A DNA stretch of 64,000 nt from JAVJPJ01 sp040217295 (GCA_964460185.1 CAYWTM010000001.1:1-64000), one strand, 5' to 3'; counted from the first letter of the stretch, positions 51,172 through 60,811 are shown. A program made the numbers and translations. Notes: a model not told the origin generated them from the sequence alone.

Positions 51172-52709
51172 TGCACTGGATCATCCTGCCCGTCGTCCTG
51201 CCGGCCATGCTGGCGCCGCTCATCGGCTTTGTCATGCGCCACGACATCGTTCTGGCCCGCACCGCGTCGGTCGCGGGGACGGTCGCGCTTCTGGCCATTG
51301 CCATGGGGCTGGCCGGCATGGCCGCCGGAGGCGAGACATTCGTCTACCGTCTCGGCGACTGGCCCGCGCCTTTCGGCATCGTGCTGGTGCTGGATCGCCT
51401 TTCCGCTTTGATGGTTCTGCTGACCGCGACGCTGGCGCTGATCGTTCTGATCCACGCCATCGCAACCGGTTGGGACGCAAGGGGACGGCATTTCCATGCC
51501 CTGTTCCAGTTCCAGCTCATGGGCATTTGCGGGGCCTTCCTGACGGGCGATGTCTTCAACCTGTTCGTCTTTTTCGAAGTCCTTCTGATCGCGTCCTATG
51601 GTTTGATGATTCATTCCGGCGGGCGCGAGCGCATGCGCGCAGGCCTGCAATACGTCGTGATGAACCTTGCGGGGTCGACCCTGTTCCTGTTCGCCCTTGG
51701 CACGGTCTATGCCTCGACCGGCACGCTCAACATTGCGGACCTGGCGGCGCGCATCCCCCAGATCCCGGCCGACGAGGCCTCGCTCGTGCGGGTTGCGGCG
51801 ATCTTGCTGATGATCGTATTCGCCGTGAAGGCGGCCCTTTTCCCGGTGCAGTTCTGGCTGCCTGCCACCTATGCCAACGCACCCGCGCCGGTTGCTGCGC
51901 TGTTCGCGATCATGACCAAGGTCGGCGCCTATGCGATCGTGCGGGTGCACACCACGGCCTTTGGCTCGGACAGCCCCGGCATCGATGATCTGACCACCAC
52001 CTGGCTGTTTCCGGCCGCGATCGTGACCATCGCGGTTGGTGCGTTCGGCGTTCTGGGCGCGCGGCGCCTGATGCCGCTGATTGCCTATTCGGTCGTGGGT
52101 TCGATGGGCACGCTGCTGGTAGCGGTTGCGGCCTTCTCTCCCACGGCGACCTCGGCGGCGCTGTATTACATGGTGCATTCCACCTTTGCCGCAGCCGTCC
52201 TGTTCCTGATCGCCGACCTGGTTGTCACGCGCCGGGGCTCGGACGCGTTGCAGGCGGCACCGGCAACCGGGCACAACGGGCTGTTCGCGGCGCTCTTCTT
52301 CGCTGCGGCCATAGCCATGGCCGGCATGCCGCCGCTCAGCGGCTTTCTGGGCAAGCTTCTTGTTCTGGACGCGCTGCGGGATCCGGGATTCATGGGGTGG
52401 GCTTGGACAGCCATCCTTGCGGGCTCGCTGCTGACCATCGTGGGTTTTGCCCGCGCAGGCAGCACCTTGTTCTGGAAATCCACCGCGATGCCGCAGCCTG
52501 ACCCTCCGGCGCAGGCCACGGCCGACGATCCGGCGGGCGTGCCGGTGACACCGTTGCAGCTGGCCCCCACGATGGCGGCCCTTGCGGCGCTGGCCTGCCT
52601 GGCCGTCTTTGCCGGGCCGGTTTCGGCCTACCTGTCGGAAACCTCGACCCAGATCTTTGACCGCGACGGCTATGTCGCGGCGGTTCTGGGCGCGGACGAG
52701 GAGGGCTGA
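51171..52709 (+). CDS. mrpD: Mrp antiporter subunit D (NuoM/N-like)
   Basis: 512 residues with about 14 membrane helices. FQFQLMGICGAFLTGDVFNLFVFFEVLLIASYGLM (segments) and the conserved VKAALFPVQFWLPATYANAPAPVAALFAIMTKVGAYAIVR channel region place it as MrpD, with Lys and Glu residues for proton transfer. ATG overlaps the mrpC stop by one base. Works with MrpA as the ion-conducting pair. Confidence 0.95.
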   Translation: MHWIILPVVLPAMLAPLIGFVMRHDIVLARTASVAGTVALLAIAMGLAGMAAGGETFVYRLGDWPAPFGIVLVLDRLSALMVLLTATLALIVLIHAIATGWDARGRHFHALFQFQLMGICGAFLTGDVFNLFVFFEVLLIASYGLMIHSGGRERMRAGLQYVVMNLAGSTLFLFALGTVYASTGTLNIADLAARIPQIPADEASLVRVAAILLMIVFAVKAALFPVQFWLPATYANAPAPVAALFAIMTKVGAYAIVRVHTTAFGSDSPGIDDLTTTWLFPAAIVTIAVGAFGVLGARRLMPLIAYSVVGSMGTLLVAVAAFSPTATSAALYYMVHSTFAAAVLFLIADLVVTRRGSDALQAAPATGHNGLFAALFFAAAIAMAGMPPLSGFLGKLLVLDALRDPGFMGWAWTAILAGSLLTIVGFARAGSTLFWKSTAMPQPDPPAQATADDPAGVPVTPLQLAPTMAALAALACLAVFAGPVSAYLSETSTQIFDRDGYVAAVLGADEEG

Positions 52710-52712
52710 ACC

Positions 52713-53204
52713 ATGCTGAGACGCCTGATTCCCCACCCGATCCTGAGCGTGACGCTGGTGCTGGTCTGGCTTGGGCTGGTGAACACGTTCACCCTGGGCA
52801 ATCTCATCCTGGGGATCGCCTTCGGGGTGATCATCCCGGTGATAACCGCCCCCTACTGGCCCAACCGCCCGGTCATCGGCCGGCCACTCAAGATCGCAGA
52901 ATACATGCTGGTCGTGCTGTGGGACATCGTGGTCGCGAATGTTCAGGTCGCCATGATCATCCTGTTCCGGTCCGAACCCAGCATCCGCTCTCACTGGATC
53001 CCTGTTCCGCTTGAATTGACCTCACCCGAGGCGATCACCGTTCTGGCAGGCACCATCACGATGACACCCGGAACGGTGTCGGCCACGTTATCGGCGGATG
53101 GCCGCAGCATCCTTGTGCATTGCCTGCACACCGACGACCCCGACGGCGTGCGCGACGACATCAAGGCACGCTACGAACGGCGCCTGAAGGAGATCTTTCA
53201 ATGA
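52713..53204 (+). CDS. mrpE: Mrp antiporter subunit E
   Basis: 163 residues. N-terminal hydrophobic region with VWLGLVNTFTLGNLILGIAFGVIIP, then a cytoplasmic domain with GTITMTPGTVSATLSADG and LVHCLHTDDP, the MrpE signature. Start ATG 52713 lies three bases after the mrpD stop, and its TGA overlaps the mrpF ATG by four bases (ATGA). Confidence 0.92.
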   Translation: MLRRLIPHPILSVTLVLVWLGLVNTFTLGNLILGIAFGVIIPVITAPYWPNRPVIGRPLKIAEYMLVVLWDIVVANVQVAMIILFRSEPSIRSHWIPVPLELTSPEAITVLAGTITMTPGTVSATLSADGRSILVHCLHTDDPDGVRDDIKARYERRLKEIFQ

Positions 53205-53470
53205 TCGAATATGCCCTGTTTTTTGCCGCCGCCTGCTATGGAGCAGCCTTGTTGCTGGACCTGTGGCGGATCGCGCTGGGCCCTGACGCGGCCGACCGTA
53301 TCCTGGCCCTCGACACCATGGTGATCAATGTCATTGCGCTGCTGGTTCTGTACGGCGTCTGGCGCGGCACGGCGATCTATTTCGAGGCCGCGATGCTGGT
53401 GGCCATGGTCGGTTTCGTCTCAACAGTCGCCTATTGCCGCTTCTTGCTGCGCGGCGATATCATAGAGTGA
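53201..53470 (+). CDS. mrpF: Mrp antiporter subunit F
   Basis: 89 residues, three membrane helices. The motif RIALGPDAADRILALDTMVINVIALLVLYG is the conserved MrpF core (GP-x-x-x-DR-x-x-x-D). ATG overlaps the mrpE stop. The longer frame starting at 53120 lies inside mrpE and is rejected. Confidence 0.92.
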   Translation: MIEYALFFAAACYGAALLLDLWRIALGPDAADRILALDTMVINVIALLVLYGVWRGTAIYFEAAMLVAMVGFVSTVAYCRFLLRGDIIE

Positions 53471-53478
53471 GGTAAGCC

Positions 53479-53853
53479 ATGAATTTCGTTGCCGAACTCC
53501 TTATCGCGCTATCGCTGGTTGTCAGCGGCATCTTCGGCTTTGTCGGCTCCTACGGGCTGGTGAAGCTGAAGGACTCCGTGCAACGTCTTCATGCGCCCAC
53601 CAAGGCGACGACGCTTGGCGTCGGCGGTGTGCTTATCGCCTCGATGCTGTATTTCTACCTCGATACCGGGCACATCTCGGTGCACGAGCTTCTGATCATG
53701 GTGTTCTTGTTTTTGACCGCACCGATCACCGCGAACTTCATCGCCAAGGCCTACATGGCGCGCAACATCAAACGCAAGGATCTGCCCGAAAGCACCAGCG
53801 ACTACGGCTGGGCGGTCTACGACGATCCGCCCGACGTCGATCGCAACCGCTGA
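53479..53853 (+). CDS. mrpG: Mrp antiporter subunit G
   Basis: 124 residues. Three membrane helices and the MrpG motifs GIFGFVGSYGLVKLKDSVQRLHAPTKATTLGVGG and MVFLFLTAPITANFIAKAYMAR. Last gene of the operon, 8 bases after mrpF; convergent with the D-2-hydroxyacid dehydrogenase, 25 bases away. Confidence 0.92.
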   Translation: MNFVAELLIALSLVVSGIFGFVGSYGLVKLKDSVQRLHAPTKATTLGVGGVLIASMLYFYLDTGHISVHELLIMVFLFLTAPITANFIAKAYMARNIKRKDLPESTSDYGWAVYDDPPDVDRNR

Positions 53854-53878
53854 ACCGCGCGCCAGCGGGCAGGGCCAG

Positions 53879-54841
53879 CTAGGGTGCCGCAATCACCCTG
53901 ACCGGCGCATCTTTGACCCACGCCTGAACGGCTTCTGCAGTCTCGCGATACATCCGCTCGTAGGTGGCCAACGCGCCGTATCCGATATGCGGCGTCATCA
54001 GCAGCCGCCCGTCCTCGATCAGCACCTTGTCCCGAAACGGGCTGTCGGCCGGCAGCGGTTCGATCTCGAACACGTCAAGCGCCGCGCGCCCGGGCCGGCC
54101 TGCGTGCAGGGCCGCGATAAGGCTGTTCTGATCCACGATCGCCGCGCGTGACGTGTTGACCAGCACCGCGTCGGGTTTCATCGCGGCAAGCTCTGCCGCA
54201 CCGATCAATCCCCGCGTCCTGTCGGATAGCACCACATGGATCGAGGCGACATCGGCAACACGCAGCAGGTCTACGAGGCTTTCCATACGCTCCACACCAA
54301 CCTCGGCACAACGCGCGTCGTCGAGGTTCGCGCTCCACGCCACGATCCGCATGCCGAAGGGACGGGCCAGGTCCGCCACGACCGCGCCCAGCCTGCCCAG
54401 ACCGATCAGGCCAAGTGTCAGCCCTTCCAGATCCCGGCCAGCCTCGGCCTGCCATCCTCCGCTAGCGAGCGTGTTGACGTTGGGCAGCAGGTTGCGCGTG
54501 GCCGCAAGGATCAAGGTCATTGCAAGATGCGAGGTCGCGGCCGCCCGGCTGGCGGTGCCGCAGACCGTGACACCGCGTGCCGTGGCGGCGGCGGTGTCGA
54601 TGGAAAGGTTGCGCATTCCGGTGGTCACGAGCAGACGCAGGTTGGGAAGCGCCTCGATCAGTGTCGCCGGGAACGGGGTGCGTTCACGCATCACGCACAG
54701 AACGTCGAAAGGGGCGAGTGTGTCGACAAGGCTGTCTTCGGGGATCGGGTCGGTGAAGACCGTCACGCTGGCGCCAAGATCGCCCCAGTCCGCAAAGCGA
54801 TGGGAATATCCCAGGTAATCGTCGAGTACAGCAATTTTCAT
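53879..54841 (-). CDS. D-2-hydroxyacid dehydrogenase family protein
   Basis: 320 residues. Rossmann cofactor site GLIGLGRLGAVVADLARPFG; catalytic set Arg in LVNTSRAAIVD, Glu in DVFEIEPLP and His in LMTPHIGYG. Reduces a 2-oxoacid or oxidises a D-2-hydroxyacid with NAD(P). Last gene of the minus-strand unit TPP enzyme, AtuA, AtuA-related, this gene; it overlaps the AtuA-related gene by four bases. Substrate unknown; one of two such dehydrogenases in the island. Confidence 0.9.
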   Translation of the reverse strand: MKIAVLDDYLGYSHRFADWGDLGASVTVFTDPIPEDSLVDTLAPFDVLCVMRERTPFPATLIEALPNLRLLVTTGMRNLSIDTAAATARGVTVCGTASRAAATSHLAMTLILAATRNLLPNVNTLASGGWQAEAGRDLEGLTLGLIGLGRLGAVVADLARPFGMRIVAWSANLDDARCAEVGVERMESLVDLLRVADVASIHVVLSDRTRGLIGAAELAAMKPDAVLVNTSRAAIVDQNSLIAALHAGRPGRAALDVFEIEPLPADSPFRDKVLIEDGRLLMTPHIGYGALATYERMYRETAEAVQAWVKDAPVRVIAAP

Positions 54842-55164
54842 GGTTCTTGTGTCTCCTGGTCCGGCAATTCGATTGTGAGTAGCAAGGCGCTCAGGCTCTT
54901 GCCATGGGGGTCGATGGCCAGCGAGCGCGCCACGCCGCCTGACAACGCGTCCTGGATGACGAAATTCAGGGCGTGCAGCCTTGGCAAGGCGTATCGGGTG
55001 ACCGCGCCCGCGCCAAGTTGCGCAAAGGTGGCTTCGACCCGGGCCGCCGTCAGATCCCGTTCAAGACGCGTCCACCCGTCTGCGTCGTAGGCGACGACCA
55101 CGATGTTGGATGTGTTGCCCTTGTCGCCCGCGCGGGCGTGGGCAAGATCATGAACACGGATCAT
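54838..55164 (-). CDS. AtuA-related small protein (DUF4387-type)
   Basis: 108 residues starting MIRVHDLAHARAGDKGNTSNIVVVAYDAD, the conserved opening of the small protein that accompanies AtuA (DUF1446) proteins, including the R-x-G-D-K-G-N segment. It overlaps both neighbours by four bases (ATGA type), so it is translationally coupled to AtuA. The function of the pair is not established; in some bacteria similar genes sit in acyclic-terpene and acyl-CoA catabolic loci. Confidence 0.82.
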   Translation of the reverse strand: MIRVHDLAHARAGDKGNTSNIVVVAYDADGWTRLERDLTAARVEATFAQLGAGAVTRYALPRLHALNFVIQDALSGGVARSLAIDPHGKSLSALLLTIELPDQETQEP

Positions 55165-56537
55165 GACGCGCCACCCAGAACCGTGACGCCGATCTGCACG
55201 ACATCACGGGGCACCAGAACCGATTGAATGGCCATCACGTCCCGCACCGATGGCACGCTGCCGCCGCCGCCGCCGGTTGGCCCGTTGACATGCATCGCCC
55301 TGACCTCGAAGCCGACGGCCGCCGCCGCCTTGCGGTCGGACGTTCTGGCTGCGATGCGCAAACGCACCTCGTAGGGGTCAGATGCCCCTGACGCCGCGCC
55401 GTGCAAACTGGTGCACCCGATCAGGTCCACGCGCATCTCGTCATATGCGAACCCCCTGCGGCGAAGCCGGTCTTGCACCACCTGTGCGGCAAGCCGCGCG
55501 CGTTCGACCGCCCCGATGCCGGCATAGCCGACCTCTCCCTCGCCGATGAACCCGTCGGCATAGGCCACCAGAACCTTGAGCATCTCCGGGGCGGGATTGG
55601 CCCTGGCCCCCGTCACGGCCACCCGGTCAGGCCCGGTTTCGATCAGGTCGACCTCGCTCAGGTCCAGAACGCAATCCGGCGTGACATAGGCCGCGGGGTC
55701 ATGCACCTCGTAGAGCAGTTGTTCGGTCGCCGTGCGCCGATCCAGCCGGCCACCGGTTCCGGGAAGCTTCGTGATCTCAAGACTGCCATCAGCGGCGATC
55801 GTGGCGATCGGTGCGCCGATATCATCCATGCCCGGTACATATTTTTCCGGCCGCAGCGGATCGGCGAAACACCCCCCCGTCAGTTGCGCAGCGCATTCCA
55901 GAAGGTGGCCCATCACCGTGCCCTGCGCGAGCCGCGGAAGATCGTGTTCGCACCAGCCAAGCGCATGCATCGCGGGGCCCAGAAACAGCGACGGGTCGGC
56001 AACCCGCCCGGTCAGAACGACTTCGGCCCCGGTTCGCAATCCCGCGATCACCGCATCCGCGCCAAGATAGGCGTTGGCAGACACCATGTCGGGTAGAACG
56101 GCCTCGACCGGTTCGCCGCTTTCCATCAGCATGAGCCCCGGCCGGTCCCGAATGTGTCGGGTCACCTCGTCCCCGGTCACGGCCGCGCATCGGACGCCCC
56201 CAAGACCATGGGCCTGCGCAATTTCAACCGTCGCGCGCGCGGCACCAACGGGGTTCGCGCCGCCCATGTTCGAAACGATGCGGATCCCATGCTGCGCACA
56301 GGGTTTCAGAACGGCTTCCATCCGGGCCCGCAAGAACGGATTGAACCCGGCGTCGGGATCTTTGCGCCGGGCCAGCACCTCGCGCGCGATCGTGCGCTCG
56401 GCCAGGCATTCGAACACCAGAACATCGACGGCAGCGGCTTCGGCCATCGCAAGGGCGGGCTCGATCCGGTCATCGGCAAAGCCCGCGCCCGCCCCGATCC
56501 GGACCGATCGTCTCATGCCACCGCCCCCCGGCCCCAA
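55161..56537 (-). CDS. AtuA family protein (DUF1446)
   Basis: 458 residues. Typical blocks: RIGAGAGFADDRIEPALAMAE at the start, VDVLVFECLAERTI, IVSNMGGANPVGAA, ITGDEV-like VTGDEVTRHI, LTGRVADPSLFLGPAMHALGW and the end NGPTGGGGGSVPSVRDVMAIQ. AtuA proteins are named from acyclic terpene utilisation in Pseudomonas, but most have no known reaction. Coupled to the small AtuA-related gene and 30 bases after the TPP enzyme. Likely acts on a carboxylate or CoA ester of the pathway. Confidence 0.87.
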   Translation of the reverse strand: MGPGGGGMRRSVRIGAGAGFADDRIEPALAMAEAAAVDVLVFECLAERTIAREVLARRKDPDAGFNPFLRARMEAVLKPCAQHGIRIVSNMGGANPVGAARATVEIAQAHGLGGVRCAAVTGDEVTRHIRDRPGLMLMESGEPVEAVLPDMVSANAYLGADAVIAGLRTGAEVVLTGRVADPSLFLGPAMHALGWCEHDLPRLAQGTVMGHLLECAAQLTGGCFADPLRPEKYVPGMDDIGAPIATIAADGSLEITKLPGTGGRLDRRTATEQLLYEVHDPAAYVTPDCVLDLSEVDLIETGPDRVAVTGARANPAPEMLKVLVAYADGFIGEGEVGYAGIGAVERARLAAQVVQDRLRRRGFAYDEMRVDLIGCTSLHGAASGASDPYEVRLRIAARTSDRKAAAAVGFEVRAMHVNGPTGGGGGSVPSVRDVMAIQSVLVPRDVVQIGVTVLGGAS

Positions 56538-56567
56538 ACGGTGCCGCGCAGTCCGCTTTCGCGGCGC

Positions 56568-58178
56568 TCAGAGTTCCCTGAGGGCATTGAATTGCTCGAC
56601 ATAGCCCGATCCGTCGATCTTGGCGGCGATGACGGTGACCTGTTCGGTATGGCGGGCCTGCAGCAAGGCATCTTGCAGCTGGTTTTCGGTGGTGACGGTT
56701 ACCCCCTCTGCCCCGAACCCGCGCGCAAGGCTTTCCCAGTCGATACCACCGACACCGACACCGTACCGGTCGATGCCCTTGATCTCCTGCTTTACGCGGA
56801 TCAGGCCGATTTCTTCATCATCAAGCACCACCACCGTGATGGGAAGCTTCTCGCGGACGGCCGTCTGCAATTCCGCGACCGCCATCATGAAACCGCCATC
56901 GCCCGTGAATGCCACAACCGGGCGGTCCGGATGGGCCAGACGCGCGGCAAGGGCACCGGGGATGGCATAGCCCATCGACCCCAGACCGTTCGAGGTCAGG
57001 AATTCACGCGGACCGTAGCTTTGCCATTTCTGAACCACCAGGAGCCGGCTCGCGCCCGCGTCGCAAGTGGCGATCGTGTCACGCGGCAGGACCGCGCGCG
57101 CGACCTCCATCGCCCTTTGAGGCGACAGCCCCGTGGACGGCGTATTCAACGCGTTGGCGACATCGGTCTGGAATGTGGCTGCGGCGGCTTCGCCCCATCC
57201 CGTGCCCGCGGCACAGTCTTCGGCAAGTACCGTCATCAAAGCCTTGAGATTGCCCATGACCTCGAACTCCGAGGGCACCAGGGCATCCAGCGCGGGGGTA
57301 TTGATCAACGAGACAACGGGGATCTGGTAGGGCCAGGGTTTTGGCTGCAATTCCACGGCGTCCAGGCCCACGGTGATGATCAGGTCCGACTGGCTCACCA
57401 GCTTTCGCTCGATCAGGCCACCGATGATGCAGCCCGCGCGCAACGGGTGATCCTCGGGGATGGCGCCCTTCACCTTCGACGTGGTCAGGACCGGCGCGCC
57501 AAGCTGTTCGGCAAGTTTCACCAAAGCATCCGATGCGCCGTGCCAAAGCGTGCCGAGCCCTGCAAGGATGATCGGTTTGCGCGATCCATCGATGCGCTGG
57601 ACCAGCCGTTTCAGCCCGGCCCGGTCCGGATCGGCAAAGCCGACATCAGGAAGCGTCGAGGGTGCCGCCGTCAGCTCGCCCGCCTCTTTCTTGGTTTCGC
57701 TTTGGGGGATATCGAATTGCACCGGCCCCGGCGCCAGCGCGGTCGCCGTCCGCATGGCCCGCGCCACCTGCGTGCGCACCACGCTGGCGTCCAGGGTCGT
57801 GCCCCATTTCACCACAGGCGCAAACATCGCGATCTGGTCGATCTTCTGGCGCAGGCCGGTTTCGTGCTGCGGCGTCGAATAGCGATCCGTGAGGGCAATC
57901 AGCGGCGAACGGTCCAGGGCCGCATGGGCGACCCCGTTCACCATGTTCGCGGCACCCGGCCCGCGCGTCGACAGGCAGACCCCCGGCGCACCGGTCAGAT
58001 CGCCCCATGTGGCGGCCAGCATGGCGCCCGCGACCTCTTGCTTCATGAGGATGAAGCGCATGTCGCGCGCGCGCGCGGCCTCCATCAGTTCAACGGACTC
58101 TCCGCCCGGATGCCCGACGATGAAAGGGGTGCCCGCTTCCTTGAACGCATCCGCAAGGACTTCAACCGTGGTTGCCAT
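56568..58178 (-). CDS. thiamine diphosphate-dependent enzyme (acetolactate-synthase-like)
   Basis: 536 residues of the three-domain ThDP fold. Pyrimidine-domain Glu48 in MKQEVAGAMLAATWG; GPGAANMVNGVAHA; central FAD-like domain with GLGTLWHGASDALVKLA; pyrophosphate domain with TGDGGFMMAVAELQTA and DDEEIGLI in place of the usual N-D/N-N metal site wording. It could decarboxylate a 2-oxoacid to an aldehyde or carry out carboligation; it is not the housekeeping IlvB since no small subunit is present. First gene of its unit; a GTATAC-type operator lies 52 bases upstream of the ATG. Confidence 0.88.
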   Translation of the reverse strand: MATTVEVLADAFKEAGTPFIVGHPGGESVELMEAARARDMRFILMKQEVAGAMLAATWGDLTGAPGVCLSTRGPGAANMVNGVAHAALDRSPLIALTDRYSTPQHETGLRQKIDQIAMFAPVVKWGTTLDASVVRTQVARAMRTATALAPGPVQFDIPQSETKKEAGELTAAPSTLPDVGFADPDRAGLKRLVQRIDGSRKPIILAGLGTLWHGASDALVKLAEQLGAPVLTTSKVKGAIPEDHPLRAGCIIGGLIERKLVSQSDLIITVGLDAVELQPKPWPYQIPVVSLINTPALDALVPSEFEVMGNLKALMTVLAEDCAAGTGWGEAAAATFQTDVANALNTPSTGLSPQRAMEVARAVLPRDTIATCDAGASRLLVVQKWQSYGPREFLTSNGLGSMGYAIPGALAARLAHPDRPVVAFTGDGGFMMAVAELQTAVREKLPITVVVLDDEEIGLIRVKQEIKGIDRYGVGVGGIDWESLARGFGAEGVTVTTENQLQDALLQARHTEQVTVIAAKIDGSGYVEQFNALREL

Positions 58179-58229
58179 TTTCAGCCTCCCGATGCCGCTC
58201 CAACCAAGAGCAGCCCTTATTATATTGAA

Positions 58230-58245
58230 TTATACGTTTGTATAC
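58230..58245. promoter_or_regulatory. operator candidate A: TTATAC-N4-GTATAC
   Basis: TTATAC GTTT GTATAC upstream of the TPP-enzyme gene, in an AT-rich patch. One mismatch from the symmetric GTATAC-N4-GTATAC seen at two other promoters of the island. Probable site of the GntR protein encoded at 60947. Confidence 0.6.
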
Positions 58246-58293
58246 ATTTGAATTCTGCACGGTCAAGCATTGGGCATTCCCCATCACCTTTCC

Positions 58294-59739
58294 TCACTCT
58301 TCAAGACGCCAGAAGATGCCCTTGGGCTCGCAATACGCCCGTAGACCCGCCAGGCCCTTTTCCCGCCCGATCCCGCTTTGTCCGACCCCGCCGAAGGGTG
58401 TCGAGATAGAGCCTTCCTTGTAGCCGTTGATCCAGACCGTCCCCGCCCGAACGCCCCGCGCCACCCGCCAGGCCTTGCGGGAATCCTCGGTCCAGACCCC
58501 GGCCGCCAGACCGAAATCCGTGTCATTGGCCATCGACAGCAATTCGTCTTCGTTGTCGAAGGGCATCACGACGCATACCGGGCCAAAGATCTCTTGCTGG
58601 CTGGTGGCCGACCTGTTGCCGAGCCCGGTCAGGACCGTCGGCAGGTAGAAGGCGCCGCCAGCATATTCCGGCCCATCGGGCACTGCCCCGCCGCACAAGA
58701 CATTCGCGCCCTCTGCGCGCGCGCGATCGACCGCCGCGGCAACGGCATCGCGATGCGCGAAACTCGCCATCGGGCCGATCCTGGCCGCCGGATCGTTTGG
58801 CAGTCCGGGCCGGTAATCCTTTGCCTTTTCGACCATTGCCTGCACGAACCTGTCGTAGATCGGGGCTTCCACGAAAATCCGCGATCCGGCGATACACGAT
58901 TGCCCACCGGACCCGAAGATGCCCGAGGCGGCTCCGGCCACGGCAGCATCGAAATCCGCGTCAGCGAACACCATGTTCGGCGACTTGCCACCAAGTTCCA
59001 GGATCACGGGGCAAAGCCGCCGCCCCGCCGCCTCTGCAATGGCGCGTCCGGCGACGGTGCCGCCCGTGAAGCTGATCAGATCGACATCCCGATGATTCAC
59101 AAGCGCGCGGCCCGTATCGCCCAGACCGGTCACGATCCCCACGATGCCCGGCGGAAACCCGGCCTCCAACGCCAGTCTTCCGTAGATCAGCGCCACCTGC
59201 GAGGTCACCTCTGACGGTTTGAGCACGACCGCGTTGCCGGCAGCCAGGGCCGGGGCAAGCTTCTGCGCCTCGAGTGTCAGGGGGGAATTCCACGGCGTGA
59301 TCGCCGCAACCACGCCCGCAGGTTCATAGACGGCCATGGTGACACTTGGCCCGCGTTGCGGCGTCAACTGACCCTCGGCGGTTTCGCATAACGCCGCGAA
59401 ATAGCGGAATACGCCTGCCGCCTGCCCGGCCTGCGTTCGGCATTCCGACATCGTCTTGCCGTTGTCCGCGCTTTGCGCCGCGGCAAGGTCTTCTTGCGTG
59501 CGATCTATCAGATCGGCAAAGCGATGCAGCAGCCTGGCGCGTTGCGGGGGCCGCAGCCCCTGCCAGCCCGGCGCGTCGAAGGCTGCCCGCGCGGCGGCGA
59601 CCGCGTCGGACACGTCCGCCTCGCTGGCGATGGACAGGGTGGCAGCAACCGTACCGTCGACGGGATTGATGGAGTCGAAACTGCCGCCCTGCCCCGCACG
59701 CCATGTGTCGCCGATCAGGATTGTCTTCGGTGCACTCAC
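58294..59739 (-). CDS. aldehyde dehydrogenase
   Basis: 481 residues, GTG start at 59739, which overlaps the stop of the upstream dehydrogenase by four bases (GTGA). Family residues: TPWNSPLT (149-155), Lys in VVLKPSE, FTGGT, Glu248 in ILELGGKSP and catalytic Cys282 in GSGGQSCIAGSR; ISTPFGGVGQSGIGREKG near the end. Oxidises an aldehyde to acid with NAD(P). Logically follows a 2-oxoacid decarboxylase such as the TPP enzyme, though which aldehyde is not known. Confidence 0.93.
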   Translation of the reverse strand: MSAPKTILIGDTWRAGQGGSFDSINPVDGTVAATLSIASEADVSDAVAAARAAFDAPGWQGLRPPQRARLLHRFADLIDRTQEDLAAAQSADNGKTMSECRTQAGQAAGVFRYFAALCETAEGQLTPQRGPSVTMAVYEPAGVVAAITPWNSPLTLEAQKLAPALAAGNAVVLKPSEVTSQVALIYGRLALEAGFPPGIVGIVTGLGDTGRALVNHRDVDLISFTGGTVAGRAIAEAAGRRLCPVILELGGKSPNMVFADADFDAAVAGAASGIFGSGGQSCIAGSRIFVEAPIYDRFVQAMVEKAKDYRPGLPNDPAARIGPMASFAHRDAVAAAVDRARAEGANVLCGGAVPDGPEYAGGAFYLPTVLTGLGNRSATSQQEIFGPVCVVMPFDNEDELLSMANDTDFGLAAGVWTEDSRKAWRVARGVRAGTVWINGYKEGSISTPFGGVGQSGIGREKGLAGLRAYCEPKGIFWRLEE

Positions 59740-60725
59740 GCCATGGCCTCCCGCCGGACCGGCAACACGAGGTCATCTTCGGGGATGCTCAACCCTGCCA
59801 GACTACGCTTGGCATTCTCGACGCTCCGCGCTGCCACGGTGGCGAAATTGTCGATCGTTCCGCCGGCAGAATGAGGCGTGACCACGGTGTTCCCGAGACC
59901 CAGCAATGGGCTACCCAATGGCGGCTCGTTGAGGAAGACGTCGATGCCCGCCCCGAACAGGTGTCCGTCCTGTAGCACCCGCAACAATTCGTCTTCGTCA
60001 ACCAGCCCACCACGCGCCGCGTTCACCAGTATGGCCCCGCGTTTCATGGCACGCAGTCGATCTGCATTGATCAGGTTCACGGTGTCGGGTTGCAAAGGCG
60101 CATGAAGTGTCAGGATGTCACTGGCCGAAATCACGTCGTCGAGTTGCCGGAATTCGATGCCATAGGCGGCTTCTTCCTGCGGGGTGGCACGGCGCGGATC
60201 GTAGTAGATCAACCGCGCCCCGAAATTGGCCAGCAAATGCGCAACCTGCCGGCCAACGGCGCCAAAACCGACAATGCCGACGGTCTTGCCATGGATCTGG
60301 CGATTGACGCTGCGCACCGCTTCCTTGTCCCATTCACCGGCGCGGGTTCCGGCATCCAGGCGCGGCAATTGCCGGCATGCCGCCAACATCAGCAAGAGCG
60401 TGTGTTCCGCGACGGGAATATTGTTGCCAGCCTGAAGCCGCGCCACGCCGATCCCCGCCTCGCGGCAATACTCGCAATCGATGTTCTCAATGCCGGCGCC
60501 CAGTTTCTGGATGAAGCGCAAACGTGGTGCTTTGCGCAACAGGCGTCCCGGCATCGGCGCGGCCATGACGAAGGCGACATCCGCAGAGGCCAACGCCGCG
60601 GCGCGGTCCTCTTCGCTGGTTGTCTGGGTGGTCACCACGGTCCACTCCGCCGGAACGGCGGCCCGGATGACGTCCACGATCCGCGGATGGAAGGGGTCAA
60701 TAATGCCGAGTGTTTCGGATGACAA
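59736..60725 (-). CDS. D-2-hydroxyacid dehydrogenase
   Basis: 329 residues. Cofactor motif GIVGFGAVGRQVAHLLANFG; catalytic Arg in LVNAARGGLVDE, Glu in DVFLNEPPLG and His in VVTPHSAGG; KLGAGIENIDCEYC in the substrate domain. Interconverts a 2-oxoacid and D-2-hydroxyacid. First gene of a two-gene unit with the aldehyde dehydrogenase; operator candidate B is 70 bases upstream. Distinct from the dehydrogenase at 53879 in sequence. Confidence 0.92.
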   Translation of the reverse strand: MSSETLGIIDPFHPRIVDVIRAAVPAEWTVVTTQTTSEEDRAAALASADVAFVMAAPMPGRLLRKAPRLRFIQKLGAGIENIDCEYCREAGIGVARLQAGNNIPVAEHTLLLMLAACRQLPRLDAGTRAGEWDKEAVRSVNRQIHGKTVGIVGFGAVGRQVAHLLANFGARLIYYDPRRATPQEEAAYGIEFRQLDDVISASDILTLHAPLQPDTVNLINADRLRAMKRGAILVNAARGGLVDEDELLRVLQDGHLFGAGIDVFLNEPPLGSPLLGLGNTVVTPHSAGGTIDNFATVAARSVENAKRSLAGLSIPEDDLVLPVRREAMA

Positions 60726-60795
60726 TTTGAACCTCCGCAGGGCAGGACACGACCAAATCTCTTGAAAAAAAGATAGGTCCGCGTAATATCCAAGC

Positions 60796-60811
60796 GTATA
60801 CAGGTGTAGAC
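60796..60811. promoter_or_regulatory. operator candidate B: GTATAC-N4-GTAGAC
   Basis: GTATAC AGGT GTAGAC in the divergent region between the hydroxyacid dehydrogenase (minus) and the GntR gene (plus). One mismatch from the symmetric form. Placement fits autoregulation plus control of the dehydrogenase unit. Confidence 0.6.

Noticed and set aside
50988..52994. 668-codon minus-strand frame opposite mrpC and mrpD
   Set aside because: Same reason: shadow of the Mrp genes, no recognisable domain.
56154..58409. 751-codon plus-strand frame opposite the TPP enzyme and AtuA
   Set aside because: Spans two real minus-strand genes and their promoter; composition is that of a shadow frame.
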